Assembly: GCA_013180625.2 (NCBI GenBank)
Contig: SNVD02008172.1
Coordinates: forward strand, 248,001-312,000
DNA length: 64,000 nt
Direction of reading: 5' to 3'
DNA from: Boswellia sacra
Taxonomy: Eukaryota > Streptophyta > Magnoliopsida > Sapindales > Burseraceae
A program made the translations under genes and the position numbers. Positions 11,254 through 22,720 of this stretch are shown piece after piece. How positions within the stretch are numbered: the stretch's first letter is position 1; every line of letters starts with the position of its first letter. Under the pieces are notes generated by a model, which searched no databases, was not told the origin of the DNA, and worked only from the letters and a program-made list of their open reading frames with translations.

Positions 11254-12900
11254 ATCTTTACATTTCTAAGATAAATAAGAACATCTGAAAATTTTAACTA
11301 ATGTGAAATAGAGAAACAGATCATGTAAGAGTGATTTCACGTTGTTTCATATTTGTGTCGTGTTAAATTATATTAATCCAAATTCGATCAATTAATTTAT
11401 TGGGTATAAATCTTGAAACCTAAACCTGACCGTTAACTAAATGTGTTACCCAAATCCAACCTATTGAACCCATTTTTTTCAAGTTAGACAACAATATGTT
11501 TAACATGATTTGTATAAGTTCTAAACATAAAATATAACTAATAGTTTATAAATTTAATATCTACCAAATATTTTGCAATCTATTAAAATATCCAAATTTA
11601 ATATAATACAAAAACATAAACAAAGTTTGGTATTCAACATTATTTGAAGGTTCATTTAAAGTATATTTAAGATAAACAACTAAAAATGTCCAATTATTGA
11701 ACGATTTTTTAAAATAAAATAGGACATTCTATAAATTTTTTCTAGTATTCCTCATCCAAATAACATACTCATACACACGTAAGAAAAATGTAACGTAACT
11801 ATATTATAATAATTTTAATTATGTTAAACATAGTTATAAATTAGTATTTGTAATAATTTGTTACATTTTTTATTATAAATAAATTTACTAAATTATCCTT
11901 AACATTAATGGGTTAAACAGGTGAAACTGTTTTTTTTATAGAATAAAACCAAACATGATCCAATATCAAAAGGGTTATATCGTGTTAACCAATTAATGAT
12001 CTGATCCGATAATATTAGATTCAAAACATATTTTTATCAAATAGATTCGTGTCTTGTTAACAGATCATGTAGAATTTATCAAGCCTATATAGAAGTTTAT
12101 TTTAAATCTTAGGTTAATATCGAAATAATTAAGCCAAATATTCAGCTTGATTTGAGTAAATATAATCAATAATATTCGAAACTCCAAAAGTCAAGCATGA
12201 AAGAGAGAGGTGGCATGACATCTCTCATCTGTAGCTTTCAATTAATGTATTAGCTAGTTTAATGATTTTATAAACATCCAAAAAGATTAATTTATGAACG
12301 GATGAACTAATATTCATCTCTGTGGCGATTAAATTAAACCAAATCGTAATGGGACTTTATTGTTAGGGGTCATGGCTTGTGGTCTTGTTAGTGTTTTTGT
12401 CTTAATAGGACTTTATTATTAGAGAATTAGTTATTAATTCTCATTGGGTATTATAAATATATAAATAGGTTGTCTTATTTGTTTTTTTAACCAATCTAAA
12501 TAATAGACTATTCAGTTCCCAAATATTTAATTTTCTTTGCATTATTTTTTTGGCTGCATGACAAGCTGAATGTTATCAATTTTTATCTCACGTTCTTGAA
12601 TAATATTTAATTGTACCCAGTTGTCAGCCAGATTACTAGCTAGCTAACTAGTATTTACGCAATTTAATAGTGATCGCATCTCACATATTGTAAAAGGCTG
12701 AAATTATTTGCATCCAAGTTTTGCATCCATAATACCTATAAAACAGTTTTTTAAAATAATAGGCATAAAATTTAACAAAAAATTGCGAAGGTGATAAAAA
12801 TTTTCAGGAAACAAACACAATACAGTATAAATAAATCTATATCGTCTGAAATTAATATTGACAGTATATTTTTCATAAAATAATTTGATTAACATTCTTG
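11254..12900. other. AT-rich intergenic DNA
   Basis: No gene seen. The stretch of about 11340-12080 is rich in GTGTTAA, ACCCAA and CGTGTTAACC-like words on both strands, weakly resembling the terminal sequence of the hAT-like element at 38062-43237; it may be a decayed relative. 12180-12300 resembles 25860-25990 (see findings). Confidence 0.45.
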
Positions 12901-13232
12901 TGTTAAGGAATATAATCCAAATATACTTGGAAGCTTTCAAGAAAAGGAATACAAATCCAAGTCTGAAGAGGAAACCAAGTCTGAAAAGGAAAACAAATCC
13001 AATCATATTCTCCTTGATTACGGAACCAAGTCTGAAGAGGAAAACAAATCAAAATCCCATTCTCCTTAATTACGGAAAATCTCAAAATATCTTTGCTGGC
13101 TGATTTGTTACCGTGTGTAAAGCTTGTTATTAATACTTGCCATAATATTCAACTTGTATCTTGTATATAATGTGTTGCTCATCAATGAAAGAAGTGTACT
13201 TCCCTTTTATCACAAATTGATTTACTTGTTTA
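12901..13232 (+). repeat. copia-2 5' LTR
   Basis: 332 bp, starting TGTTAAGGAATATAA and ending TTTACTTGTTTA. The end is TA rather than the usual CA, as in the partner LTR. It contains short tandem repeats of an AAGTCTGAAGAGGAAA type motif and two copies of an ATTCTCCTTGATTACGGAA-like block. CTTGTATATAATGTG may be the TATA region. Confidence 0.9.
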
Positions 13233-13245
13233 TGGTATCAGAGCC
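13233..13245 (+). other. copia-2 primer-binding site
   Basis: TGGTATCAGAGCC directly after the LTR, complementary to the 3' end of plant initiator-Met tRNA. Confidence 0.93.
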
Positions 13246-13280
13246 TTAAACTCGTAAGCCAATATTCCAGCCAACAAAAT

Positions 13281-14513
13281 ATGAGTTCATCTTCATTCCT
13301 CCATCCTGTTAAGAAGGAAGAACCTGAACTCAATATCCAAGCCTTTCACCAATGTTCTAGTTTGATTTCTATCAAACTAAGCACCACAAAAAGTACCACG
13401 AATTATCTCTTATGGCGTTCTCAGATCATTCCCCTTGTCCACAATCTTGGTCTTTATCACCATCTCACGACAAGTGATAGACCTGCTGAAGAAATTGAAG
13501 ACGAAGATAAAAACAAGAGAGCCAATCCATTGCATCAAGTTTGGATGACCAACGATGGCTTGTTAACTTCATGGCTTCTTGGAACCATGAAAGAAGAAAT
13601 TCTTGACATGATTTTTGTTGAAGACAGTACTGCCTTTGAGGTTTGGAATTCAGTCCAGCAACAACTTCTTCCTCTCATTGCTGAAAAGGAAGGAAACTTG
13701 AAAAATATGCTTTTGGGAATCAGAAAAGGTTCTCGCTCCATTGATGAATATTTGAAGGAGTTTAAAACAATATGTGACAATCTAGCTGCAATCCAAAAGC
13801 CTGTCTCAGATAAGGTTTTTCAGTTTGCTCACGGCCTTGGAAACCAATACATGGATTTTCGCACAGCTACGCTTTCCAAACCACCATATCCTTCCTTTAG
13901 TCAGTTTGTTTTGGCTCTCCAAGGCCACGAACAAACTCTTACCTCACAGAGGAATGAAGAGAGAACATTCATTGAGCATGCACAAGCCTTTTTCTCTCAA
14001 CGAGGCCATGGAAGAGGAAGACATGGTGGTGGTGAAAGACGTCAATTTAATTCTCATGGCAGAGGTTTCACTCCAACTGGACGCTATGATACCCAAAATG
14101 GTGATCAATTTTGGAACAAACAGAATGTGAGCCATGTCAATAATCCAAAGCTGGGCAACAGTCAACGACAACAGTCATGTCCTACTGATTTTAAAAATAG
14201 TGGTAAGATTAAATGTCAAATATGTGGAAAATCTAATCATACTACTATTGATTGTTGGCATAGGTTTGACTACTCTTTTCAATCCGAAAATCTAAATCAA
14301 GCACTTGTTGCACTCACTATAAATGTTGAGAATGATCCTGTCTTTTATGTGAACTCTGGAGCTACCTCACATATGACAAACGATGCAGGTAACTTAAAAA
14401 CCATAACATCATACAATGGAAATGATTTAATTTATGTTGGTGATGGGAATGGACTGTCCATCTCTCATATTGGTGATGCATGTCTCTCTACTAAAGAAGG
14501 GAAATTAGATTGA
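13281..14513 (+). pseudogene. copia-2 gag and protease start
   Basis: An open stretch of 410 codons starting at an ATG 36 bases after the primer-binding site. Domains in order: the gag N-lobe (NYLLWRSQIIPLV; SWLLGTMKEEIL; WNSVQQQL), the UBN2-type capsid region, a Gly/Arg/His-rich linker (about residues 240-285), a CCHC zinc knuckle (CQICGKSNHTTIDC) and the aspartic protease active site. That site reads YVNSGATSHM: the catalytic Asp of DSGAT is Asn here, which would inactivate the protease. The frame stops at 14513 before the protease is complete. Confidence 0.92.
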
Positions 14514-14869
14514 ATGATGTACTTGTTGTGTCTGATTTGAAAAAAGAATTTGTTCTCTACTGAAAAATTTACATCTGATAATTTTTCTACTATAGAGTTC
14601 TCATCAACTGATATTGTTATTAAGGATCAAAACAAGAGAATAATTTCAAGGGGGCATAAGAGAGGCCATCATATGTTTTAGACGGTGTTTTACATGAAGC
14701 TTTGAGTGCAATAAGAAAAGGTGATGCTACTTCAACTATTTGGCATTTACGACTTGGACATCCTCATTCAAAGTTGCTCACTTTGTTGAAGAATAAAAAG
14801 GCTATTGATACCATTGGATATCTAAGCCTAATATATGTGTTAGTTGCCAAATGGGAAAAAGTTGTAAAC
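14514..14869 (+). pseudogene. copia-2 protease end and pre-integrase, cut by nested insertion
   Basis: Decayed continuation of the polyprotein with stops and frame changes. The recognisable core is WHLRLGHPHSKLL at about 14740-14780, the HxxxLGHP motif of the GAG-pre-integrase (zinc-binding) domain. Coding sequence ends abruptly at the TAAAC target site (14865-14869) of the nested element and resumes at 22065. Confidence 0.8.
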
Positions 14870-16675
14870 TGTTGACCCAGGTATGGTAACCCAAGAGGGG
14901 GGGTGAATTGGATTTTTTTTTATCAAAACGGATTTAGAAAACTTTTCTTGAAAGATCAAAATTAGTTCACTCATTATTTGAAAATAAAGGTGAAGAAGAT
15001 GAAATTAGAATTTATAAAAGATGCAATCAAAAGAATAATAATGATGAACAATCACAAGTGCAAGTAAATGTAAAGAGGAAAGGGATAGAGAGAGTGCAAA
15101 CTCAATTTACGTGGTTCGGCAAACCTTGCCTACGTCCACGGGCTCCTAGCTCCACGAGCTAAGCTTTCCACTAAGTTGTAGAAATCTTTACAACTTGCTT
15201 GATGAACAACCTCACCAAGACTTTTTCTTCCAACTCTTGATAACACCACACCAAGAGTTCTTCTTGATGAACAACCTCACCAAGGCAACTTCCTTCAACC
15301 CTTGATAACACCACACCAAGAGTTCTTCTTGATGAACAACCTCACCAAGGCAACTTCCTTCAACCCTTGATAACACCACACCAAGAGTTCTTCTTGATGA
15401 ACAACCTCACCAAGGCAACTTCCTTCAACTCTTAATAACACACAACAAGAGTTCTCTCAAGGATAACTATTATCCTTTACAATAATATCTCACTCTCACC
15501 ACAATACAAGAACAAAGATAATTTTTACAACAAAAGTATAACTCTCTTCAAAGAGTAGATAAATAATATAAAAGCTCTCTAGACTTGATATTTCTCTTGC
15601 TTTTTGCTTGATAAAATGCTTCTCTTGCACTGCTTGAATGCATGGGAGAATGACTCCTTTTATAGGCAAATGAGATGAACTTAATCAAGTGAAGACACCA
15701 ACTCCAAATTTTCTGCCCACCATAAAAACCGTAATTTTGTCTTCCATTTTTGTCAATGTTCGTTTGAAATTTGAAAATCTACAAAACATAAAAGATTTGA
15801 AAATTTGAATAATATTTCCAAAGCATTAAGAATCAAGTCATTTGGATATCTGTAGCTCAAGATATAGCCAAAATACCATTCGGTGCTCATGTGACTTGAT
15901 TTTTCTTTCTTGTGTCAGTCCACCAAATTGAATGATAATTCTATCAGCCTTCCGTTTGAAATTTGAATTTCTTCAAAACATGAAAGATCTGCATATTTGA
16001 ATAATATTTCCAAAACATTAAGAATCAAAGCATTTGGATATTTTATATCTTAAGATATGGCCAAAACACCATTCGGTGCTCATGTGAGTTGATTTTTCTT
16101 CTTTGTGTCAGTCCACCGAATTGCATGTCAATTATATTGGCCTTCTGTTTGAAATTTGAATTTTTTCAAAACATATGAAATGTTTTTCATTAAGTCATCT
16201 TTCCAATGCCTCAAGAATCAAGTCATTTTGAATTTTCTAGCTCAAGATATGTCCAAAGGAGTATTCGGTGCTCATGTCAATTGCTTCCATTTGTCTTTCA
16301 ACTTGCATGATGATTTGGATAACCTTTCACTTGAAATTTGAATTTCATTAAAACATATGAAATGTTATAAATTGAGTAAGTTTTCCAAAGGCTTAGGAAT
16401 CACATCATTTGGATATTTGTAGAGATATATATGACCAATTGATTGAATATTGCTCATGTGTCACATTCCTTGAGTCAATCATTGTTCTTAAACTTTGGTG
16501 CCTTTAACATGTAGTCTTCTCCTTAGCTTCAACACTTCATTTTAATAAGCCTCTTCTTGATTTTAAAATTATTTCAATGATCTTACTCTTGCACATAAAT
16601 AAACATGTTAGTAAATCTCAATTAATCAATGTGTATTGTTATCATCAAAATTATCATGTAGCCTTAGGGCTAACA
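14870..16675 (-). repeat. S1 3' LTR
   Basis: 1806 bp, reading TGTTGACCCAGG to GGGCTAACA on the plus strand. Contains four tandem 65-bp units starting at 15201, 15266, 15331 and 15396. Near-identical to 20267-22064 and similar to 57968-59732 in opposite orientation. Confidence 0.95.
15201..15460. repeat. 65-bp tandem repeat in S1 3' LTR
   Basis: Four units beginning GATGAACAACCTCACCAAGG, spaced exactly 65 bases. Equivalent arrays occur in the other two Sirevirus LTRs. Confidence 0.93.
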
Positions 16676-16877
16676 ATCTCCCCCTTTTTGATGATGACAA
16701 ACCATTGATTGCTTTAAAATATAATCTAAAATCAAGAATGAAAATAAAATCAACAATAAGCAAAAGGAATGGCACTTGTTATGAATATAAGCAATCCAAC
16801 TATTTCTCCCCCTTTTGTTATCATCAAAAAAATGTAATCAAATTAACTACTCCCCCTAAATATATTCTCCCCCTTAA
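16676..16877 (-). other. S1 polypurine tracts (multiple)
   Basis: Directly inside the 3' LTR the minus strand reads AAAAAGGGGGAGAT (16676-16689). Further AGGGGGA-type motifs occur at about 16805-16817, 16849-16857 and 16866-16875. Repeated purine tracts upstream of the 3' LTR are a described hallmark of Sireviruses. The one touching the LTR is the likely plus-strand primer. Confidence 0.8.
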
Positions 16878-16922
16878 CATATGCTATCATATTAAAGCAA
16901 AATTAAGACATATCCAACATGC

Positions 16923-18690
16923 CTAATTCTCTTCTAATTATGCTAAATCTATCTTGACTAAAGGGTTTAGTAAATATATCGGCTAATTGTTTATCGGTGG
17001 GAACAAATTCTAAAGAAATATTACCTTTTTGCACGTGATCTCTAATAAAATGATGTCTAATCTCTATATGCTTAGTCCTAGAGTGTTGTATGGATTTTTT
17101 GAAATGTTGATGGCACTTGTATTGTCACATTTGATGGGAATATGATCAAATACCACACCATAATCTTTTAAAATTTGTTTCATCCAAAGAGATTGTGCAC
17201 AACAACTTCCTACTGCAATATACTCGGCTTCCGCGGTTGATAAGGCAACAGAATTTTGTTTTCTACTAAACCATGAGACTAATGCATGTCCTAGAAAATG
17301 GCAAGAGCCACTAGTGCTCTTTCTATCAAGAAGACTTCCAGCAAAGTCCGCATCCGAATAGCTAATTAGATCAAAAGTATCACACTTAGGATACCAAAGA
17401 CCTAGATTTATGATTCCAAGAAGATATCTAAATATCCTTTTGACAGCTTTAAGGTGAGATTCCTTTGGACAAGATTGAAATCTAGCACACATACACACAC
17501 TAAACATAATATCAGGTCTACTAGCAGTTAAATACAAAAGAGAGCCAATCATACCTCGATATTTTGTTACCTCAACATCTTTTCCTTTCTCATCTTTGTC
17601 AAGCTTGGTTAATGTACCCATAGGTGTGTTATATGTCCTTGAATTATCCATGCCAAACTTCTTGAGAAGATCTCTTGTGTATTTAGCTTGATTAATGAAG
17701 ATCCCATCTATTGATTGCTTGATTTGAAGTCCAAGGAAGAAATTTAATTCTCCCATTAAGCTCATTTCAAATTCTTGTTGCATGCACTTGGAAAATTCCT
17801 CACACAGAGAGACATAGTAGCACCAAATATAATATCATCAACATAGATTTGAACAATTAATAAATCATCATTTTTTGTTTTAACAAAAAGAGTAGTATCA
17901 ACTTTTTTCATTTCGAAACCATTATCAATGAGAAATTTGCTCAATCTATCATACCATGCTCTTGGTGCTTGTTTCAAGCCATAAAGTGCCTTTTTGAGTT
18001 TGAAAACATGGTTTGGAAAATCATGATTTTGAAAACCAAGAGGTTGCTCTACATATACTTCCTCCATAATATAACCATTTAAAAATGCACTTTTGACATC
18101 CATTTGATATAATGTAAAATTTTTATAATATGCAAATGCACACAATATTCTAATTGATTCTAATCTAGCAACCGGTGCAAAGGTTTCCTCATAATCAATA
18201 CCTTCTTCTTGATTGTATCCTTGAGCAACAAGTCTAGCTTTGTTTCTAATAATGGTGCCATTTTCATCTACTTTATTTCTAAAAATCCATTTAGTGCCTA
18301 TAATAGAATGATTTTTGGGTCTAGGGACTAATTCCCAAACTTGATTTCTCTCAAATTGATTCAATTCTTCTTGCATAGCCAAAATCCAACTTTCGTCATT
18401 TTCGGCTTCTTTAAAAGATTTTGGTTCAAATTGAGAGACAAAAGCAAAATGATTACAAAAGTTCTTAAAAGAAGATCTAGTTTTCATACCTTGTGATGGT
18501 TCACCAATAATGAGATCTTTAGGGTGAGCTTTTGCATACCTCCATTCCTTGGGTAATTCTTGGGAAGAATCATTTACTTCCTCAAGCTTTTCTTGTTGAA
18601 GTTGTAATTCATCTTGGCTCTTTTTATCAAGCCTTGATTCCTTGATTTGCCTTTCTTCCTCAACAATATCATCATCTAAATTCAATATCA
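16923..18690 (-). pseudogene. S1 reverse transcriptase and RNase H
   Basis: Polymerase end of S1 in two overlapping frames (17762-18694 and 17064-17783) plus a frame-shifted tail to about 16923. Motifs in order: [35 protein letters not shown] with the first catalytic Asp, [14 protein letters not shown] and the YVDD box. A frameshift lies just after YVDD near 17810, followed by MGELNFFLGLQIKQ, LTASRPDIMFSV and the RNase H block STAEAEYIAV. The tail includes HIDIRHHFIRDHV and ADIFTKP motifs in a shifted frame. The first ~100 residues are the acidic pol linker, joined directly to protease sequence by the deletion at about 18685. Confidence 0.93.
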
Positions 18691-19195
18691 CCATGTCCGA
18701 TTACCCTTCCTTTGGCATTATCACCGAAGGTCACATATCCTCCTTTCTTCATGATTAATCTTGAGAACTTGGAGGCATCTCCGGTCATATGCCTTGAGCA
18801 TCCACTATCTAAGTATCACTTGTGTTTGCCACTCTGTCTCTACAATCAACATTCAAGGAGTAACTTTTTGGTACCCAAAAGTTCTTGGGTCCTTGGGGGT
18901 TAGTTATGGTTCTTTTTGGAATCCATATTTGTTTCAAATTAGGATTTCTCTTAATGTAACAAGAATGCTTTTTGTGTCCTTTTCTTCCACAATAATTACA
19001 TGAATGATTAGGATTATTCTTAGAAGATGCATGAATAAAATAGTTTTTAAAATACTTTTGATTTTTATGACTTTTATATCCTAACCCTCTTTTATCAAAA
19101 ACACACCTTTGGTTTTGTAACATAGAATTCAAATTTTTTGTGCTTTTTGTAAAACTATCAACAATATTTCTTAAGTCATTATTTTCCTTTTTCAA
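18685..19195 (-). pseudogene. S1 gag C-terminus with zinc knuckle and truncated protease
   Basis: Continues gag after a frameshift at about 19192. A Lys/Asn-rich coil is followed by the CCHC knuckle CNYCGRKGHKKHSC, intact here, then remnants of the protease region up to a GHGDI motif. At about 18685 the sequence jumps to the pol linker (NLDDDI), with no protease end, pre-integrase or integrase. Confidence 0.88.
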
Positions 19196-20211
19196 ATAAC
19201 ATTTTCTTTCTCTAATTTATCAAAATCCTTTTGTTTTAAAATCTCATTTTCAGTTTTTAAAAAATGTATTTGACTTTCCAAACTTTCAAAATCTTTTTGC
19301 TTTAAAATTTCATTTTCATTTTCTAAAGCTTCATTTATTTCCACCAACTCTTCTAATTGAGATAACATGATTTTTGACTTCTTTTTGAAAGCATTGATTT
19401 TTGAATTTTGTTTATCAACTTGCACATGTAAATTTTGGAATGCTTCAAGTAATTCATCATATGAAAGCTTAGGATCATGGTTTAGAATACTTATCTCATT
19501 TTCTCTTAAAGCCATGAAGCACATGTTTGCCACATCGCAATCTTCTTCTTCATTCTCCTTCAAAATGATTTCATGAGTAATGAGAGAACCCATAAGTTCT
19601 TCTAATGGTAGTTTGGTGAGGTCCTTTGCTTCTTGAATTGCCGTCACCTTTGGCTCCCAAGATTTTGGTAGACACCTAAGAATCTTTCTCACCATTTCAA
19701 CATTAGAATAAGATTTACCAAGAGATTTCAAACTATTAATAATATCCGTAAATCTAGTAAACATTTCAGAAATTGATTCATCCGATTTCATCTTAAAAAG
19801 CTCATAACTATGAACTAGCATACTAATTTTAGATTCTTTAACTTGACTAGTTCCTTCATGAGTTACTTCAAGTGTGTGCCATATTTCTTGTGCCGTAGAA
19901 CAAGTAGATATTCTATTAAACTCATTTCTATCTAGAGCACAATACAACACATTCATAGCTTTAGCATTCAAACTCAATTTCTTTTTATCATCTTCACTAA
20001 ACTCTTTAGGTTCTTTAAGCATGCATTCCCCATTTTCAATTTTGGTAGGAACAAAAGGTCCTTCCAAAACAATAGACCACAAATCATAATCAAAAGATTT
20101 CAAGAAAATACACATTTTAGTTTTCCAATAAGAGTAATCACTTCCATTAAAAAATGGAGGTCTAGAGATAGAAAGTCCCTCAATATATGAAGTTAAATTA
20201 AAAGTTGCCAT
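19192..20211 (-). pseudogene. S1 gag (capsid part)
   Basis: 339 codons from an ATG at 20211, 45 bases from the primer-binding site. It starts MATFNLTSYIEGLSISRPPF, then the UBN2/retrotran_gag pattern (GSDYSYWKTKMCIF, DYDLWSIVLEG, EIWHTLEVTHEGTSQVK, LRCLPKSWEPKVTAI). A long Glu/Lys/Asn coiled-coil with a repeated NEILKQKDF unit begins at about residue 255. This part has no internal stop and is the best preserved gag in the window. The frame is lost at 19192 before the zinc knuckle. Confidence 0.92.
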
Positions 20212-20255
20212 AGCTCAAAAATCGATTAAGATTTAAAAAATTGAGCAACCTTGCT

Positions 20256-20266
20256 CTGATACCACT
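20256..20266 (-). other. S1 primer-binding site
   Basis: On the minus strand GTGGTATCAGAGC follows the LTR, complementary to initiator-Met tRNA. Confidence 0.93.
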
Positions 20267-22064
20267 TGTTGACCCAGGTATGGTAACCCAAGAGGGGGGG
20301 TGAATTGGGTTTTTATTTATAAAAACGGATTTAGAAAACTTTTCTTGAAAGATCAAAATAATTTAAATCTTTCTTTGAGAACAAAGGTGAAGAAGATGAA
20401 AATAGAATGCAATCAAGAGAATGGCAAATAACGAACAATCACAAGTGCAAGCAAATGTAAAGAGGATAGGGATAGAGAGAGTGCAAACTCAATTTACGTG
20501 GTTCGGCAAACCTTGCCTACGTCCACGGGCTCCTAGCTCCACGAGCTAAGCTTTCCACTAAGTCGTAGAAATCTTTACAACTTGCTTGATGAACAACCTC
20601 ACCAAGACTTTTTCTTTCAACTCTTGATAACACCACACCAAGAGTTCTTCTTGATGAACAACCTCACCAAGGCAACTTCCTTCAAACCTTGATAACACCA
20701 CACCAAGAGTTCTTCTTGATGAACAACCTCACCAAGGCAACTTTATTCAACCATTGATAACACCACACCAAGAGTTCTTCTTGATGAACAACCTCACCAA
20801 GGCAACTTCCTTCAACTCTTAATAACACACAACAAGAGTTCTCTCGAGGATAACTATTATCCTTTACAATAATATCTCACTCTCACCACAATACAAGAAC
20901 AAAGATAATTTTTACAACAAAAGTATAACTCTCTTCAAAGAGTAGATAAATAATATAAAAGCTCTCTAGACTTGATATTTCTCTTGCTTTTTGCTTGATA
21001 AAATGCTTCTCTTGCACTACGTTGAATGCATGGGAGAATGGCTCCTTTTATAGGCAAATGAGATGAACTTAATCAAGTGAAGACACCAACTCCAAATTTT
21101 CTGCCCACCATAAAAACCGTAATCTTGTCTTCCATTTTTGTCAATGTTTCGTTTGAAATTTGAAAATCTACAAAACATAAAAGATTTGAACATTTGAATA
21201 ATCTTTCCAACACATTAAGAATCAAGTCATTTGGATATCTGTAGCTCAAGATATAGCCAAAACACCATTCGGTGCTCATGTGACTTGATTTTTCTTTCTT
21301 GTGTCAGTCCACCAAATTGAATGATAATTCTATCAGCCTTCCGTTTGAAATTTGAATTTCTTCAAAACATGAAAGATCTGCATATTTGAATAATATTTCC
21401 AAAACATTAAGAATCAAAGCATTTGGATATTTTGTATCTTAAGATATGGCCAAAACACCATTCGGTGCTCATGTGAGTTGATTTTTCTTCTTTGTGTCAG
21501 TCCACCAAATTGCATGTCAATTATATTGGCCTTCTGTTTGAAATTTGAATTTTTTTAAAACATATGAAATGTTCTTCATTAAGTCATCTTTCCAATGCCT
21601 CAAGAATTAAGTCATTTTGAATTTTCTAGCTCAAGATATATCCAAAGGAGTATTCGGTGCTCATGTCAATTGCTTCCATTTGTCTTTCAACTTGCATGAT
21701 GATTTGGATAACCTTGCACTTGAAATTTGAATTTCATTAAAACATATGAAATGTTATAAATTGAGTAAGTTTTCCAAAGGCTCAGGAATCACATCATTTG
21801 GATATTTGTAGAGATATATATGACCAATTGATTGAACATTGCTCATGTGTCACATTCCTTGAGTCAATCCTTGTTCTTAAACTTTGGTGCCTTTAACATG
21901 TAGTCTTCTCCTTAGCTTCAACACTTCATTTTAATAAGCCTCTTCTTGATTTTAAAATTATTTCAATGATCTTACTCTTGCACATAAATAAACATGTTAG
22001 TAAATCTCAATTAATCAATGTGTATTGTTATCATCAAAATTATCATGTAGCCTTGGGGCTAACA
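20267..22064 (-). repeat. S1 5' LTR
   Basis: 1798 bp, the same as 14870-16675 apart from scattered substitutions and small indels. Four 65-bp units start at 20588, 20653, 20718 and 20783. The high similarity of the two LTRs marks a much more recent insertion than copia-2. Confidence 0.95.
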
Positions 22065-22720
22065 TAAACTACCTTTCAATAGATCTAATAAAATTTCAAA
22101 GTTTCCTCTTGATAAGATACACTCTGATCTTTGGGGTCCTACTCCGATAGCTTCAAATCAACATTTTTGATATTATGCTATTTATATAGATGACTTCTCT
22201 AGATTCACATGGCTATATCCTCTTAAACAAAAATCTGATTTTCTTGATTGTTTCATGAAATTTAAAAAATTGGTTGAGAATCAATTTGATCAAAAAAAAA
22301 AATGTTCCAGTGTGATTGTTGAGGTGAATACAGTTCATATTCTTTTCTTGAACATCTTGTGAATTGTGGAATTGAATTACATGTTTCATGTCCACAGAGT
22401 CTTGAGCAAAATGGAATGGTTGAACAAAAGCATAGACATATGGTTGAAACCGGGCTTACAATGTTATTCCATGCAAATTTACCTTTGTCCTTATGGGTTA
22501 AAGCTTTTTCTACTGCGGTCTATCTTATTAATCGCCTACCTTCTTCAGTTTTTCATAATGACAGGCCATATTACAAGCTTTATAATAGAAATCCTGACTA
22601 TAGTGGCTTACGAGTGTTTGGATGCCAATGTTTTCCTTCTTTACGCCATCAAAAGGGCCCAAATTTTGGAAGAAAACCTATCCTTGCATTTTTGTTTGTT
22701 ATAGTCTGATTCATAAAGGA
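22065..22720 (+). pseudogene. copia-2 integrase
   Basis: Resumes copia-2 after the nested element and the second TAAAC. HSDLWGP (first catalytic Asp) at about 22110 and YIDDFSRFTWLYPL are clear. The second catalytic Asp region reads CDC-stop-GEY at about 22310-22330, so Asp remains but a TGA replaces the following residue; a frameshift lies just before it in a poly-A run (about 22292-22300). The third residue is in NGMVEQKHRH. The C-terminal part (LRVFGCQCFPSLR) follows. There is also a stop near 22169. Clearly dead. Confidence 0.9.

Larger units (their letters stand above)
14870..22064 (-). mobile_element. Sirevirus-like copia element S1, nested in copia-2, integrase deleted
   Basis: 7195-bp minus-strand element with two long, very similar LTRs (1806 and 1798 bp) and a perfect 5-bp target duplication TAAAC (14865-14869 and 22065-22069). 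The polymerase sequence and the several purine tracts before the 3' LTR suggest the SIRE/Maximus (Sirevirus) lineage. Compared with the copy at 57968 it lacks about 1.13 kb covering pre-integrase and integrase. It is therefore a non-autonomous derivative, or was damaged after insertion. Confidence 0.95.

Noticed and set aside
11340..12080. Second hAT-like element
   Set aside because: Shares GTGTTAA and ACCCAA type words with the ends at 38 and 43 kb, but no termini or target duplication could be defined.
13233..13245. TGGTATCAGAGC words as possible tRNA remnants
   Set aside because: They sit at LTR inner edges and are primer-binding sites; no tRNA cloverleaf surrounds them.
15201..15460. Regular repeats that might suggest a CRISPR-like array
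   Set aside because: Units are directly abutting tandem copies without unique spacers, inside an LTR of a plant element.
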